A stretch of DNA of 64,000 nt, taken from positions 13,998,790-14,062,789 of the forward strand of contig OZ026844.1 of the NCBI GenBank assembly GCA_964023205.1. Reading direction: 5' to 3'. The stretch comes from Lutraria lutraria. Taxonomy: Eukaryota; Mollusca; Bivalvia; Venerida; Mactridae. The notes beneath the pieces are model-generated. The model searched no databases, was not told the origin of the DNA, and saw only the letters and a list, made by a program, of their open reading frames with translations. Position numbers and translations under genes: made by a program. Positions within the stretch are counted from its first letter, which is position 1, and every line of letters starts with the position of its first letter. This document shows positions 11,207-23,597 of the stretch, one piece after another.

Positions 11207-13939
11207 TATTAACTAAAAACAACATTGCGTTTCATGTTTAAATTCTTTTTTGTCTTGTTTAAAGAATGGATAGAATGTGCAGAATGTGTTGTGGTGGACA
11301 AATAGGATTTAATAGAATTGCATTGTTTTAATTAGTCGTGTCTTTGCTTTAATGTCTAAATATTTTATAGTCCTAAATAGCATAGGACGCGTACGTCACG
11401 TTATAGAATGACATATTCTGTACTTGTTTAAACCAATTATTTGAAGTTTTCAAGGTACTTGATTAGAAAAAAGCGTTGAATTCATGAAAGTGTCTACACC
11501 AATTAAATCTTCTGAAAATGTCCTATACTCACGATTTACACTTATTTGATTAAAACCTGATTTTAACAAGACATGGAAACTTGTATGATGTTTTCTTTAA
11601 TTACGAATTATAATGTCTTTATTTTTAGATGTATGAATTACAATGTTTTTATTTTTTATGTACATGTACACTGCATTCTTATAAGCCCCACTAAATAAAA
11701 AAAGATTTTTAACACTAGTACTTTTTTATACCAGTTTCTTAATTAATTTCTATGCCTTGTGATGATTTTGTCTTAATTTAAATCATGTATGTATTTGGTG
11801 AATTAATTATCTATATTTTTAGCTAAAGTTTTTGACTTAACACATCACAAATTTAATCTTATGTCAAGATATGACTACGAATGTACGTAACTTGAATCTA
11901 CGTACAAACGTGTTAATTAATTCTGCAATCACCAGAAACACCTACCGATGTCCTTGGAAGTTACATCTCATTTGTAAAGTAATTTTGATCATTTAATAAA
12001 TTTCAGAAAATCACGTTTGTGGTTTTTGTTACCTTATAAAACTTTGTATTTACGTCATTCACGTAAGATTAGTCATTTCTGTCCGTAGTTTTGTCTTGTA
12101 TAAAAATTCTTTTCTTTTGTAATTAGAATATATGTGTAATTTGTCAGGTTCTTTGTGACATTGTACAGCATGAACGTCGGACAGCTAACAAAGGCGACAC
12201 ACGTGTGGGACGAAGATAAGGGCAAAACCTGTCAACAATTTCATGCATTTCACGTCATTTTGAATATTCAAATATTTGAAAGTTGCAGACAATGTTTCTC
12301 TACAGTAATATTAAAAACTAGATAATTAAATATTCGTCACATATCGTGTTTATGTTGTGTTTAAATATCAATGCATCCGTTGTTTTGCTCTAATTTCTAG
12401 AAGAACTGTCATTTTCGATGATCTTTAAACATCAGTACCACTCTGTCCCAAGTTGTCTTTTTACCCTTCACAAACAATGTTCTTTGATTAGCATCTGTTC
12501 AAGTCCGACATTTTGATATTTCCATATTTAGCATAATGTAAATAAAGGTTTATAATAGTGTAACCTATCACGCTTGTCATACACCAAGAAGTAAGAGTAT
12601 GCTACGGTAATAATCACTTTTCAACAGTGTATGATATTGTTACATGATATTATTAATTATATTAATGCAATCTTCATTGGGTTTTTTAAAGTTTTTTTAG
12701 AGAGTTTGTCTATACAAAATAATGTTCTTCAATGAATATGCTAAATCATTGTTAGATACCTACTGGTCAGGTTTTTTGCACACAAAGAAATGAAATAAAA
12801 TCTTGGGATTGTGAAGACATTTTGTGTATGTGGCGGTGCGGTGCACATTAAAAGTCAATACACTTTATTCAGCAAGTTCTTATGGTGAACTTGGGCGACT
12901 TAGATAACTATTTACCACATCTTCACAAAAATATTCTGCATTTTATCAAGTTCATGTTGATTGGTCATTATGCTTTTTACTTCCCGGGTTATTCACCAAG
13001 GAAACAATAATCCAGTTATAACAATTAAGCATGACCTGTACATTATTATCAATGACTCACTGACTTCCCATGATATAGTCTAAACATATCTTTTTAAGAC
13101 TTCTTGAACAAATAAAAAACGATAAGGAAATAAACCATGTGACAAGGAGTCAAGTCACGTGGTTAGATGCACATCAGAAGAATGAATAGTATTGATGATT
13201 ACTTCATGATAATAGCTAAAATAATGGACAATGATGAATAATCTGGGCACTTAGAGTAACACCATTCATTCGATGGTACTATTTACTTACATTTCTTATT
13301 AAGGAAAGTAACTATTGTAAGCAAGTTTATACTGTATTACTCCTACGTACATTTTAACAAAAAAAATAATATTATTTAGTCGCTTGGATTTATTTGATGT
13401 GGTCTAATTGAGTTCGGAAGGGAAATAAATAATCAAAGAAAACAAGTTCTGTAACTTACAATACCATTTTTAAACAACAAGGGTTCCACCGGAAGTAATG
13501 AACACTTGACTTGTGTCATTTTAACTGGTTGGTCAAAGATCACTGTCGATGTTATCATGGGATGATTGGTTGTTTATCAATTGTATTTTTAACGGCATTG
13601 TTGAATAACAGTCCGGAATCCCATACTTGAAATTCCTGGATTCACGAGTTATTAAAATACGTACGGATTTTGAAACATATTAAAATTATGTTTGTGATAT
13701 CACGCAAAAAATGACATCAAAATCCCGTAAAACATTTAAAAACAAAGCAATGTCTACGCTCGTCAATAGTAGCACAATAGCACTAGAACGATGGTCCATG
13801 GCGGGCACATACCATACATTTTGTATTTTGAAATACTAACATATGTGCGCATGCGTGGAGATGCTGCCGAGCGGAGATTACCGATGAGGTCTGGAAAATA
13901 TCAGATGGCCGCCATATTGGATTCTGGAAGCTTATTTAA
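11207..13939. other. Gene-free AT-rich stretch
   Basis: No exon-like open frame, tRNA or clear repeat was found. Scattered AATAAA signals (for example near 11995 and 12540) lie too far from the preceding gene to assign. Confidence 0.45.
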
Positions 13940-14171
13940 CTTCTAAGCAAAGGGGTTTGTCACGAAAAATAAATAAAAAAATGTTTTCCCATGTAACCCG
14001 TATATATACATAGAAGGGAAAGAACTTCGACAATTCGAATTTTCCAACGCATGTTATAAACTTCTATGTTATTACAATACAGTACAAAATATTTAACTCA
14101 TTCCCTTCTATATATATACGGGTTACATGGGAAAACATTTTTTTTTCGTGACAAACCCCTTTGCTTCTAAG
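13940..14171. mobile_element. hAT-type palindromic MITE with 8-bp target duplication
   Basis: The element spans 13948-14163 (216 bp). It is flanked on both sides by CTTCTAAG (13940-13947 and 14164-14171), an exact 8-bp duplication typical of hAT transposons. Terminal inverted repeats begin CAAAGGGGTTTGTCACG and extend about 70 bp inward with few mismatches (through 'ttttcccatgtaacccgta'). That leaves a short unpaired centre, so the copy would fold into one long hairpin. It encodes no protein. Confidence 0.85.
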
Positions 14172-15192
14172 TAAGTAAGTAAATTTTATTTAAAGTCGGC
14201 AAAAGGGTATAACAATACAACATAAGCTCTTATGAGCTTTTCAACCGACTTTGATCAACATAGTAAATATATAACAAAATAATAGCAGCTATAAAAGAAA
14301 TTGCTTTAAGGAATAGGCACATATAAGCAGCTAAAGAAACAATGTAAGATATTTCTACATCACATACGAGTATAAAAGAAAGCAAACTAAAGCACATAAA
14401 TAGTAAACATATTATCAAAATAATAGCAGCTATAAAAGAAATTGCATTAAGGAATAAGCACATACATACAAACAATATGACTTACGCAGTTATACAAGTA
14501 AATAAATAGTGCAAAGCAAAGCAAACTAAAACAACTTAAATTACCTAAAAATAGTCTACAGGCAAGAAATTAAAATATACACATCACATACAAAAATACA
14601 CATATACATTAAATCAAGCAAGCAACTGAAGGAGCTGTATATGTAAAACTACAAAAAGGCTTACACTGGCCCTAATGGACTGCTAAGTCTTACATGCAGC
14701 ACAAGCGCAATCCCGACCATTCCAGAAGGAGACCATCTTCCTGAAATGGTCGAAACTTACTGTCTGCCTGAACTCGTCCGGCAGCGAGTTCCATAGGACC
14801 GGAGCAGCATATCTGAAGCTGTTCTTACCATAATATGTGGAATCTGTAAAATATTGGAATATCTAAAATTACAAGAACATTTTTTTGCATAAAAGGTCAC
14901 TTAATACAGGTTGGGCTAATTTATTAAGGATCTTAAAAGTTTCTAAAGCCATGATTCTAATTCTTCTGGTATGCTTCGATGGTAATTTAGCTTTGTCCAG
15001 TAATTCGGCATGAGTGCATACTAAGTAATCATCATAAACAAAACGTAGAGCTCTTTCTTGAACCTTTTCTATTTTATTTGTATTACTTTTTGTACAAAAA
15101 TGCCAAGCCAATGGGCAAAAGTTAAAAACTGACAATACAATTGAATGGAAGAGTGTTAATCTACTTAGCTTTATAATTATTTGAAAGATCAA
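14172..15192 (-). mobile_element. 3' end of a non-LTR retrotransposon (LINE)
   Basis: Read on the minus strand, this is a truncated LINE. It starts abruptly at 15192 inside the reverse-transcriptase ORF, runs through the ORF end (stop near 14693) and a 3' UTR, and finishes in 'aataaaattt' followed by (ACTT)n near 14172. A short microsatellite tail instead of poly(A) is usual for CR1/L2-like LINEs. Part of the 3' UTR is locally duplicated (14265-14335 and 14400-14470 share 'aataatagcagctataaaag'). Confidence 0.75.
14693..15192 (-). pseudogene. LINE reverse transcriptase C-terminal region, frameshifted
   Basis: The first part encodes the stretch downstream of the RT core: FNFCPLAWHFCTKS, then KIEKVQERALRFVYDDY, then RIMALETFKILNKL. 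It stops at 14869. A second block in another frame continues the family pattern with YYGKNSFRYAAPVLWNSLPD and an ending rich in Cys (NGRDCACAACKT) before a stop at 14693-14695. The order and spacing of these motifs are characteristic of CR1/L2/Rex-like LINE ORF2 C-termini. The break between blocks and the missing 5' part make it a dead copy. Confidence 0.8.
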
Positions 15193-16234
15193 AATGAGAA
15201 AATAATCATCCTGTTCCCATATTTCTTATCAATTTTTCAAATTACGTGTGAAATATGCATCGATTATGCAAGGTCTCGCGAGATCCCCGGGCAGAATTCT
15301 GCCCATATTCCAATCGAAATCGACCAATCAGCATCCTGGAAATTAGGCCGTACCTGTACAAACGATCTCGTTACAGCAACCTCTGCTATATGCATAGCGA
15401 AATTTACAACAGAATCAACGATCACATGGGTGGGTCCATTAGACCCAGGTCCAAGTTTCACAAAAAACTTAAGTTTTTTACTCAAATCCAACTTAACTAT
15501 TAAATCATACATTTCTCTATTTTATTGTACGCAATTCAGAATGTAATATTAAAAGAAAGTGCAAAGTTGGTCTAATAACAGTTTGCTACAATTTTAACCT
15601 AGCCATCATGTCTTAATATGGTATGTATAATGCAATGACATTTATTTGAGTTTATTACTGAGAATTTGATTTTTGACTCAAATGAAAAAGGTGTTTCGAG
15701 ACTAGACCCACCATAATTTTATCTTGACATGTTTATCATGTTAAAAGTTTATAAGGAAACAAATGGTAACATTGCTGATCAAAGGCTAAAGATTTCTAGA
15801 TAAAAAATACACTTAAGATTTTTACTCACTTTTGTTCATGAAACTGGGGCCAGACCCTTTTTGGTCCTCCTTTTTGTGACTTGTTTATTACTAATGACAC
15901 AATATGTTAATGTGTACAAACTTATAAGTGAGAAGAGTATGTCCATAAATTGTATTAATTTGTATGTTATCATGCATGTAAGTAATAAATGAATGCAAAT
16001 TGTGATTTTGGTAGTTTAAATGTAGGTTGATATACATGCGCAATAAAAGGCCAGACTTCTCTTCATTCAAATATTATGGGATCTTTTAATTCAAGTGTTT
16101 TTATAAAATAATTTTTTGTTACTTCTAATCGTTTTATTTTTATTTTAATTTCCGATGCTCACTTGTTTCTGTTTTATTTTTATTCCCTCCTTCTGGTGCT
16201 TATTTTTTTTTTAAAATTCCCGTAAATATAAAAA
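15193..16234. other. Non-coding stretch, overlapping chance frames
   Basis: Three frames, two + and one -, stay open across 15255-15540 at the same place, so none can be preferred. A palindrome aaaaacttaagttttt lies at about 15465. No domain is recognised. Confidence 0.4.
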
Positions 16235-16522
16235 TTAAAAAAACTCTGGCCTTATATTTAACATATTACCTAGTCCTTCCCCAGTCATGGAATACTTTAA
16301 TATAAATGTCAACATTAACACCATGAATGACCCTTCACTTAAACTCAATCTTACAAAAAAAAATTCTTCATTACAGTCTGAAATATAATCTGGCTCCTCA
16401 CTGTTATCTTCAGGTCTACAAACATCTTCAGTTTCTCCTAGTCTTATTTCATTTTCTTCTCCAGAATGATGTTCTGAACATTCATTATGTAAGTCGTTCT
16501 CTCTCACACCTGTATCGTCCAT
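16235..16522 (-). pseudogene. Acidic ORF resembling the N-terminus of a transposon-encoded protein
   Basis: 95 codons. The front half is acidic and polar (SEHHSGEENEIRLGETEDV). The back half holds LSEGSFMVLMLTFILKYSMT, which resembles the 'xxLLLxxFxxKHxLTxxAxxDLL' opening seen in a family of invertebrate transposase-related proteins. No downstream domain was found in the adjoining sequence. This is a weak family call and may be a chance frame. Confidence 0.25.
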
Positions 16523-17199
16523 ACAGTCATTCTTCTCTACTGTGATTTATGTTGCCACATCTTCAGAAAGGCTCTCACAATGTGTTACCTTTAATAAAGT
16601 TTTTATTCAAGTTGTACAAATAATGACAGTAATAAAATCAGTTAAATGGAACAGAAAGACAAGCAGAAGAAGATGGTGACAATAGAATCATCCAAACTGA
16701 TAGCTGTCAGGTTACTACTGAATACCACTTGTACTGTCGACCAACAACCTTATACTTCTCTTACTGTCACAAGCACAACTTTTGAGCACTCACCTACCAA
16801 TACTCCACCTGCAGTCTCTTTACCTACCTTAATACATCATTTACAACTTATTCTTCAGTCAGTTCAAATCGTGTCTCTAGTTTAACACCTATATTTCCAA
16901 AAGATCAAATTTAAAACAGTTCACAAATAGGTTGTCTTGCAAATACTTCTTATGGATCATCATCCGACATATCATCACCAGTGGCTAATAACAGTTTACA
17001 TAGTAATCTAAACACTAACATATCGTTCGAAAACCAATAGTTTCAAGCAAGTCTTCCAAGTATACAGCCATCTGGTCAATCCATGTACCCAAATTATGAC
17101 TGGGGGTTGGAAACAGTGCTTTTGGATATTAAGCAAATAATTTTACATACACTAAAACAGATTTGACAAACAAATCTACCATGGACATATCCTGCAAAT
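16523..17199. other. No supported feature
   Basis: A 79-codon frame at 16646-16885 is Thr/Ser/Leu-rich without recognisable domain or splice context. Downstream sequence is interrupted by stops in all frames. Confidence 0.4.
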
Positions 17200-17421
17200 G
17201 TGAATCGGTTTATCACGGCACTCACACAACGTATCACACGTCTTGAATACCAAATGCAGTACATACTGACAAAACAAAATCAACATACAACAACCATAAA
17301 CTCACAGTTAGCAGCCCTACATCATTCAGCTACATCTACATTCACATACACTCAGTCAAGTGTAATGGAGCAACCTACTTCAGCCAATCTAGACATATCT
17401 AAGGCGGACCATGTAAGTTGA
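17200..17421 (+). other. Short frame with coiled-coil-like segment
   Basis: 73 codons beginning VNRFITALTQRITRLEYQMQ, then Gln/Thr/Ser-rich. The Leu/Ile spacing at the start suggests a short helix. An open stretch just upstream (ETVLLDIKQIILHTLKQI) has the same helical look but is separated by a stop. It could be a broken exon. I do not recognise it. Confidence 0.2.
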
Positions 17422-19305
17422 TTTTTCATTAGTACACTGGAAATAGTTGTTTGTTCAATGAATGCTGTGCTTGTCTTGAATTTATATAAGACGAAAACTC
17501 CTAAATTAATATTATGCCGTTGACCCGTATTTTCGGGGGGTTAACGACTTATTTTCAAGCTAGCGTCGGTGGAGTACAAATAAACGGTCTTAAGTATACA
17601 TCGAAACGTAGCAAAAACTATGTCAAATAACAATTCACAGTTTAAAATGTACAAAAATTCTGTTTTGAAACGAAACCATAACGTTTTTACTTTCACTTTC
17701 GGTAGTCCGTGTCTCGCAGAAGCTGTCTCATATTTTCGGGGATTCTGATTGGATAGCCTCGTTTCGGTAGTAACCATCACACGCGCTCTGATTCTACACT
17801 GCATACATTTAGTTTGGGGTAATGCATACACTCTAGCATAAAAATCGTTTTTGAATTCTCATTTGAAATAACATTTTACATGGTCTTTTATTTTGTTGTA
17901 TTATGAAACTAAGTTAAAAATGTAAAAATAAATCATTGCAACAAAGTTATGTGATAATTTTTGGAAGTGAATTATTACGAATTCGGCCGAATTTTTTAAC
18001 AAAATGTTAACGATATCGTTAAAATAACTATATTAAGCGTTTGTAACCAGTTTGTAAAGTGTGAATAGACAAGAAAAACCTTAATCTGTCCTTAATTACA
18101 AGGAAACAATCAGGCAGTGAAGTTATAAATCAAGTCTTTCAGCGTTTATTGGATGATTTTAATTGCTTTATAATTGAACCATAACGTAATGGTTTGACTT
18201 GATTTTTATGTGCATTATACCTAATCAAGCGTTCAATTTGCCGTATCTGGTAAGGTAGACAACTGCTGCAGATTGCAGACGCGGGAGATCAACACAAAAG
18301 TGGCCATTTTCTTTGTTTTTTGGACAAATAACATAATTTACAGTAATTTAAGGAATTAATTTGAACATTTATCTTTATTTGCGTATGATTCACATGTTTC
18401 GAGCGCATTGTAACTTTAGTATACGATAGAAAATAATGTTGACAAAAACTTGACTGCCTTTCGGATAGTCGAATCAACTGCACGAGCGAGTATTCGCGAC
18501 CGGAAACGAATCCACGAAAATATGAGAACCCCCGAAAATATGAGAATATAATGTAGAACATTGAAAATATCGTTAATTTTATTTTACCTTTATCGAAGTG
18601 TGTTTAAGGAAAATTTCTTATCAAAGAGTGACAAATCATGCAATCATGTAAAATTATTCTAGAATACCATCACGTGTGTAAAATAACAAATATGCATGTT
18701 TACATTGTACAGTGACCGTTCGCTCGAGACACCTAAATTTGCAACTTGTCCTCGCGCCCGTGTTCATTAAAAGGTGTGTTTTAGGTGAGCTTTTCTATGA
18801 CTTAATATTCAAATACAATTTATTGGTAATACACGTTGGGATGTACGGATAAAATAAAGAATTATTTGCCTTTCAAAAAATGGCCGCCTTTAAACTTATT
18901 GATGACGCAATAAAAGGGGAGATAACAAAATAGAAAAGTGACGAGTTACTGTTCCTGTCGAGTTACGGTTCGTGCACGTTAAATCACATAAAGGATACGA
19001 TATGGTCTATGCTGGGCAGATCATATTTGGAATATAAAATCGGAGTATCTCGGACAAAGCATGACGTCATGTATCAGTGGTTGGTGCTCAAAAAAATCCC
19101 GTCACTGAGCTTATATTACTATCAAGGTGAAAAGCCTACTATAATATGTCTATTTATACGACTATACCCCCAGCAGAGCTATTCAAAAAGTGTCTCTACT
19201 AAAGTTTGTAAGAAGACACTTTTCAATAACTCAACTTTCACGTGGACATAATCCTTTATCGTCGTTTTATAAGTCAGATACACGTACTCGTATTTTCTTC
19301 AAAAA
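17422..19305. other. Gene-free; scattered 'cgaaaatatgaga' inverted motifs
   Basis: The phrase tctcatattttcggg (about 17727) recurs inverted twice at about 18515-18545 as cgaaaatatgaga. Fragments of surrounding sequence look similarly inverted, so this may be an old ~0.8-kb element with decayed ends. No coding evidence. Confidence 0.35.
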
Positions 19306-19420
19306 TGTCTTCTTACAGACGCTAAGAAGACAGTTCGATTAGACAAACAACCAATTTATCCTCGGCTTCGCCTCGGACAAATTGGTATGTTTGTCTAAGC
19401 GAACCGTCTGTAAGAAGACA
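19306..19420. repeat. Foldback element, 115 bp
   Basis: tgtcttcttacagacg (19306-19321) pairs perfectly with cgtctgtaagaagaca (19405-19420). Inner arms ttagacaaac/gtttgtctaa and accaattt/aaattggt pair too, closing on a GC-rich tip (tcggcttcgcctcgga). A lone half-arm, gtaagaagacacttttca, lies just upstream at 19208. Confidence 0.7.
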
Positions 19421-20329
19421 CTTTTAAAGAAAAACTCGTACTGTATCTATTACATATACTAAACAAAACTTCCAACGCACTGTTCTATATAATGATCAAT
19501 GTTTATTCAATATTGCCATTAATTGAATAATATTATGAATGCATGTCACATAACCATCCGTTAACAGGTTGCATTAGTAAGAAATTCCAAAAACTTAACA
19601 TACAACGAATCGTATCAAATTTAGGTCAGTCACCTATGATTTATGAAGTCACTTTTTTCACAAATTCTGTGACCACCGACGGCAATAACAAGCGCGTGAC
19701 AACGGCTCCTCGTTGACCAAATATGGCGTCGGATAGAATGCATAGGAACATTGGAGTAGATTAAGCGCACGTTCGCGATTTTAGAGGCTGATTCTTGGCT
19801 TAATTATGACGTAGTGGTCACAAAATAAGTTAAAGTGATAAATAAACGTTAACGAATGAGTTTTTATCGATTTTGATTTTTCTATTTGCACGTGCAAATC
19901 GTGCACGCACTTGAGCGTTTAACAGCTTATTGGTGATTAGCCACGTAATCATGTGACACACTTTGTCAATACACATTGCTTGCTGTGTAACATTTTCTGC
20001 AAATTTTATTTGAATAAAATAATAATGAAAAAAATATGAAGAAATACAGAAATGCGTTGGAAGATTTTTTTAGTATAAATATGCCAAACAATGTAGAACA
20101 TCGCATCTCGTTGTTTCAGCATAAACGACGTGTGCTGAAGGATAATCGCTACACAAGTTATTCAGATAATCAACAAGATATTCATTCCCACCGAAAATCT
20201 CATTCAATTACAAAATGTATATAGCTATATCGTCGTGTCGGGTAAGTTCGTGGAACATGTAAGTTTATATATAGTTACTGATTATGTAATTAGAAGCTAA
20301 CTGTCTGTTTTATTTGCCCCCCTACTGTG
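19421..20329. other. No supported feature
   Basis: A 62-codon frame at 20036-20224 is basic (KHKRRVLKDNRYTSY-like composition) but has no recognised domain and no good flanking splice sites. Confidence 0.35.
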
Positions 20330-20970
20330 GAATATACAGGACTGCTGGGTCTTAGTCACATGCCTCGCATTCCTGGTTCAATGTCTCTAAGTTTTCATAC
20401 AGGAGATACTCCCCTACTTCACCCATAATGCATTCAGATGCGTCAAGGAGCTGAAAGTGTCTGTCTGCAAGGCTTGTAAGTTGTATGGAGTTCCATAGCA
20501 GGCATTTTAGGGCCAAGATTAATGGCAAAATTGGCCCCAACTTTGTCACAACAGGAGGGGAGTCTGTTCTCTCAATGCATGAGGATGCAAAAATTGTTGC
20601 ACATTTGAAACCGTATGGCTATGTGTGGCTAAAGATAATAAGCGTGTTAGGTGCCCATTGAAAGGGAAGAGTAATATACTTGTTGCATGTTTTAGCTCAA
20701 AACAAGGTCCTTCAGCAATATGTTTTGCTGACATTGAACCAGTGTGAGCCTGTAGATAACAATGATTCATGCTGTGTTTGTGGTTTACACAAACCACTTG
20801 AAATGTCCAAATATCGAATTATGTTATTTGCATAATGCACTCATTGAGATAGAATCGAAAGGGGATAAGCCAAGTCTCCACTGGGTACATTAGAAGTATT
20901 ACTGCCCAACTAATATTGTTGAAAAGGAAGACAAGTTGTATGTCCCCACTGTTTTGATTGTTATTGAAGA
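20330..20970 (+). pseudogene. Decayed zinc-finger (PHD-like) transposon remnant
   Basis: With frameshifts, the + strand reads DNDSCCVCGLHKP..., then after a gap and stops LHWVHxKYYC. This order (CCVC...P...HWVH..yC) resembles the PHD-like finger in a family of repetitive invertebrate genes linked to transposons. The upstream sequence also looks like stop-riddled ex-coding DNA. Assignment is weak. Confidence 0.25.
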
Positions 20971-22019
20971 ATAAATCATAACTAAAGAAACTTTAAAAGC
21001 TGAAATGTTAAGACAGATAAATATATGTTATTAAAGTGTTGAAGTGTTCAAATTTTACTTTTCGACATAATTTAACGTAATGACACAATAACCATATTTT
21101 TCATACACTTGGCCCTATTGTTCACGAGAGCAAATGCGAATATGACGTCACCATGAACTTACATGTTTAAAAATTAGATACTGGTGACGTTTGTATCGAT
21201 ATTTTCTGGTCAAAAATAGATATTTGAATGATTTTTTTGTATTATTCAATAGAAAAGGGATTTCTTTAAGAACTCAAAGTATGCATTTATCTATTTAATG
21301 TAAATTGCTAAAATTTTCGGCGAAATGTTTCTTGCGTCCACGAACTTACCCAATTCTAGGATACATCACATGTATCATCACTTACAGTTTGTCCTAATTT
21401 CTCGTCCAATGAAATGTCCGCATTTCATTTGAAATTTGAAAAATATATCGCATAACATGTGCCTATATATAACCTGATATGAAGAAAATACGTCACTTAT
21501 TTTTCTGTGTGTACAGAAATTAAGACAAACTGACAAACTGCGTCGCTTGTGATATATCCCATAAAATTCAAAATATGAACGAATACTAATACATGACCTT
21601 ATAATAGAATCAGGAAGATACGTTGGCACTGAAAGAAATGATAGGCTATGTAAATGTTCAATGAAAGTCGTGGAAAATGAGTCCATCATCCATGTCTTGT
21701 GATTTACTCTCATTACCACATTTTGTTCAATTTCTCTGTCTTATATGTACGTCTATAATTTATAATTCAGTCCATCGTATTTATTCTCGTCCAGCAAACA
21801 AACAAATATATCCTTCCTAAATTGCATACTAGGGTAATTTATGTTAAATGACATTACTATCACAGTGAGTTACATGTTCTTTAATGTTGTTATACTTATG
21901 CATTATTATAGTTTATATTTATACAACAGCAGTCCAATTATCTTGACAGTTAGAGTTATTCCCCCTCATCAAACATATATTCATCTATGTTTTTTGTTTT
22001 CCTCATACTGTATGTTACA
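20971..22019. other. No supported feature
   Basis: AT-rich, with short frames on both strands and no motif. Confidence 0.4.
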
Positions 22020-22052
22020 TACCTGAGAGAATAAAGTTCTGTTCTGTTCTTT
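22020..22052 (+). repeat. LINE-like 3' tail (AATAAA plus TTCTG repeats)
   Basis: 'gagagaataaagttctgttctgttc' has an AATAAA followed by a short pentanucleotide tail, as at the 3' end of many mollusc non-LTR elements. No ORF of such an element remains upstream. Confidence 0.4.
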
Positions 22053-22568
22053 TTGCCCTTTTTATAAAGAGTTAAGAAGAAAATATTTCAATTCTTATTT
22101 CTGTAGTTGGCCAACATTAAACAAACTTGACGTATTGATATCCTCCAGATCCAAGAAAGTAATACTAAACTTAGCAAAATATATATATTTCGCAAATAAA
22201 TTAAGTTCAACTTACTTTGACCCTTAATATTGTTGATGTTAAGATATGTTTTAGTCTCTTGACATTTCACATTTGTCTGATTCTCGCCATATGTTTAAAT
22301 TATTCTCTTATTGTATTGTTATATTCATGGTTGTATGATTTAGACAAATAAAATAATTTGTATACTATTTTCACGTTACTGCATATGCATTGGTCTCAGC
22401 GTTGATTAATTTTGTCGTTATTATAAATGTGAAATTATTGGATATTATCATTAAGTGTGTTCACGGATTTGATTGTAATAATTTTGTGTTTTGAGAATAT
22501 TTCTTTATCCAGACATTTGTTAGTGTAATAATTTTGTGAGTGTTTTGGATTATTTCTGTGTTAAGACA

Positions 22569-22671
22569 ATGACAGACACCTGTATAGAATGCGGTCTTCA
22601 GGTTCGTGAGCTACAGCAAGCAGTCACCTGTGACACTTGCGATAAATGACAACATCGCACGTGCAACACGG
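22569..22671 (+). pseudogene. MULE-family zinc-finger exon with in-frame stop
   Basis: ATG begins MTDTCIECGLQVRELQQ, then VTCDTCDK, a TGA at 22647-22649, then QHRTCNTG. The Cys pattern C5-x2-C8...C21-x2-C24...QH29..C32 and the HRTC.TG ending match the N-terminal finger found before FLYWCH/MULE-transposase domains in invertebrate genes. In that family the residue before QH is normally Trp, and TGG to TGA is a one-base change. The exon ends at a good phase-1 donor (ACGG|gtatgc). Confidence 0.55.
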
Positions 22672-23134
22672 GTATGCGAATGTTTATTTTATGTTTCCCT
22701 GCTTAAAAAATGCTATTGCAAGACGATTAATATATCAGTTGTCCTGTTTACTATTATTTACGTAAATCATATCACGTAAAACGTATTTCTTTAAATAGTT
22801 TTTTACGATTCACATTGTAGGCTGGACAGATAACAATAAAAAACTCATCTTCTAGATCTCTACTATTACATATTAAACAATATCCTGATTTTGATCAACT
22901 CTGTTCTTTCCATAACGTCCAGTTTCAATTCTCAAATCATGCGCTGATAGTCTAAATTGTGAAAAGGTTTTACGAAATTTACCGGGAATTCTATCTAGAT
23001 AATATTCAAAAGAAAATGTTGTTGTGAATTAACATTGTTTATAATTCCTGGTATTAGTTTATATACAAATTTATCATTGTTTATAATTCCTGATATTAGT
23101 TTTTATACAAATGTATCATTCTTTATCATTTCAG

Positions 23135-23321
23135 GTTGGCACAGACGCCTCAATATGCAGGCAGGTGTGGCGCCTCCATTTTATACCCTGGTCAGACACT
23201 TATTCACAGAAGCCACCGATATTGAAGGACAAATCCGCCTGGTCAGCGAGATGAGGTTAAGACGTCTACAAAGAAAATCATACAGGACCATGCAGGCCAA
23301 GATCTTGGAGGCCTGGGAAAG
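23135..23321 (+). pseudogene. MULE-family C-terminal exon
   Basis: Bounded by an acceptor (ctttatcatttcag, with a tandemly duplicated ~50-bp segment just upstream at 23030-23125) and a donor (GAAAG|gtaaat). It reads GWHRRLNMQAGVAPP, then LVRHLFTEATDIEGQIRLVS, then RRLQRKSYRTMQAKILEAWE. The pattern WHxRLN...L...L..EA...RLVSE..L.R.QRK.Y is the usual C-terminal tail of MULE-transposase-domain proteins in molluscs. Phase is 1 in, 2 out, so it joins in frame to the finger exon 463 bp upstream. The FLYWCH and transposase domains expected between them are missing. Confidence 0.65.
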
Positions 23322-23416
23322 GTAAATATGACTATATATGACTGTAAAAAAAACATGTACAGAATGTATTACTTAATTACTACTATACTATATAAAATTA
23401 TACAACAATATGACAT

Positions 23417-23590
23417 GAGGCCGGTTTGACCAAAATAAATGTTCGTTACTCAACAACTACTTTAGATCTACTATAAATCTATAAATAATTACGAATAAAC
23501 ATGCTTTAAAAAGTGTGGCCGGTTTGACTTTTTTGTGGCCGGTTTGGTTAGATGACGGTTTGACTTTAGGCCGGTTTGACTTGTACCCTT
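23417..23590 (+). repeat. Cluster of ggccggtttga motifs
   Basis: Five occurrences of ccggtttg(a) or cggtttgac lie within about 170 bp, four of them preceded by ggc, irregularly spaced. This is not a regular tandem array. Function unknown. Confidence 0.5.
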
Positions 23591-23597
23591 AAAGGAT

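Noticed and set aside
15181..15546. Overlapping frames on both strands
   Set aside because: Three mutually overlapping frames, no splice sites, no recognisable motif.
23035..23134. N-terminal extension (MFIIPGISLYTNLS...) of the MULE-family exon
   Set aside because: This is a duplicated intronic segment ending in an acceptor. The conserved part starts at GWHRRLN.
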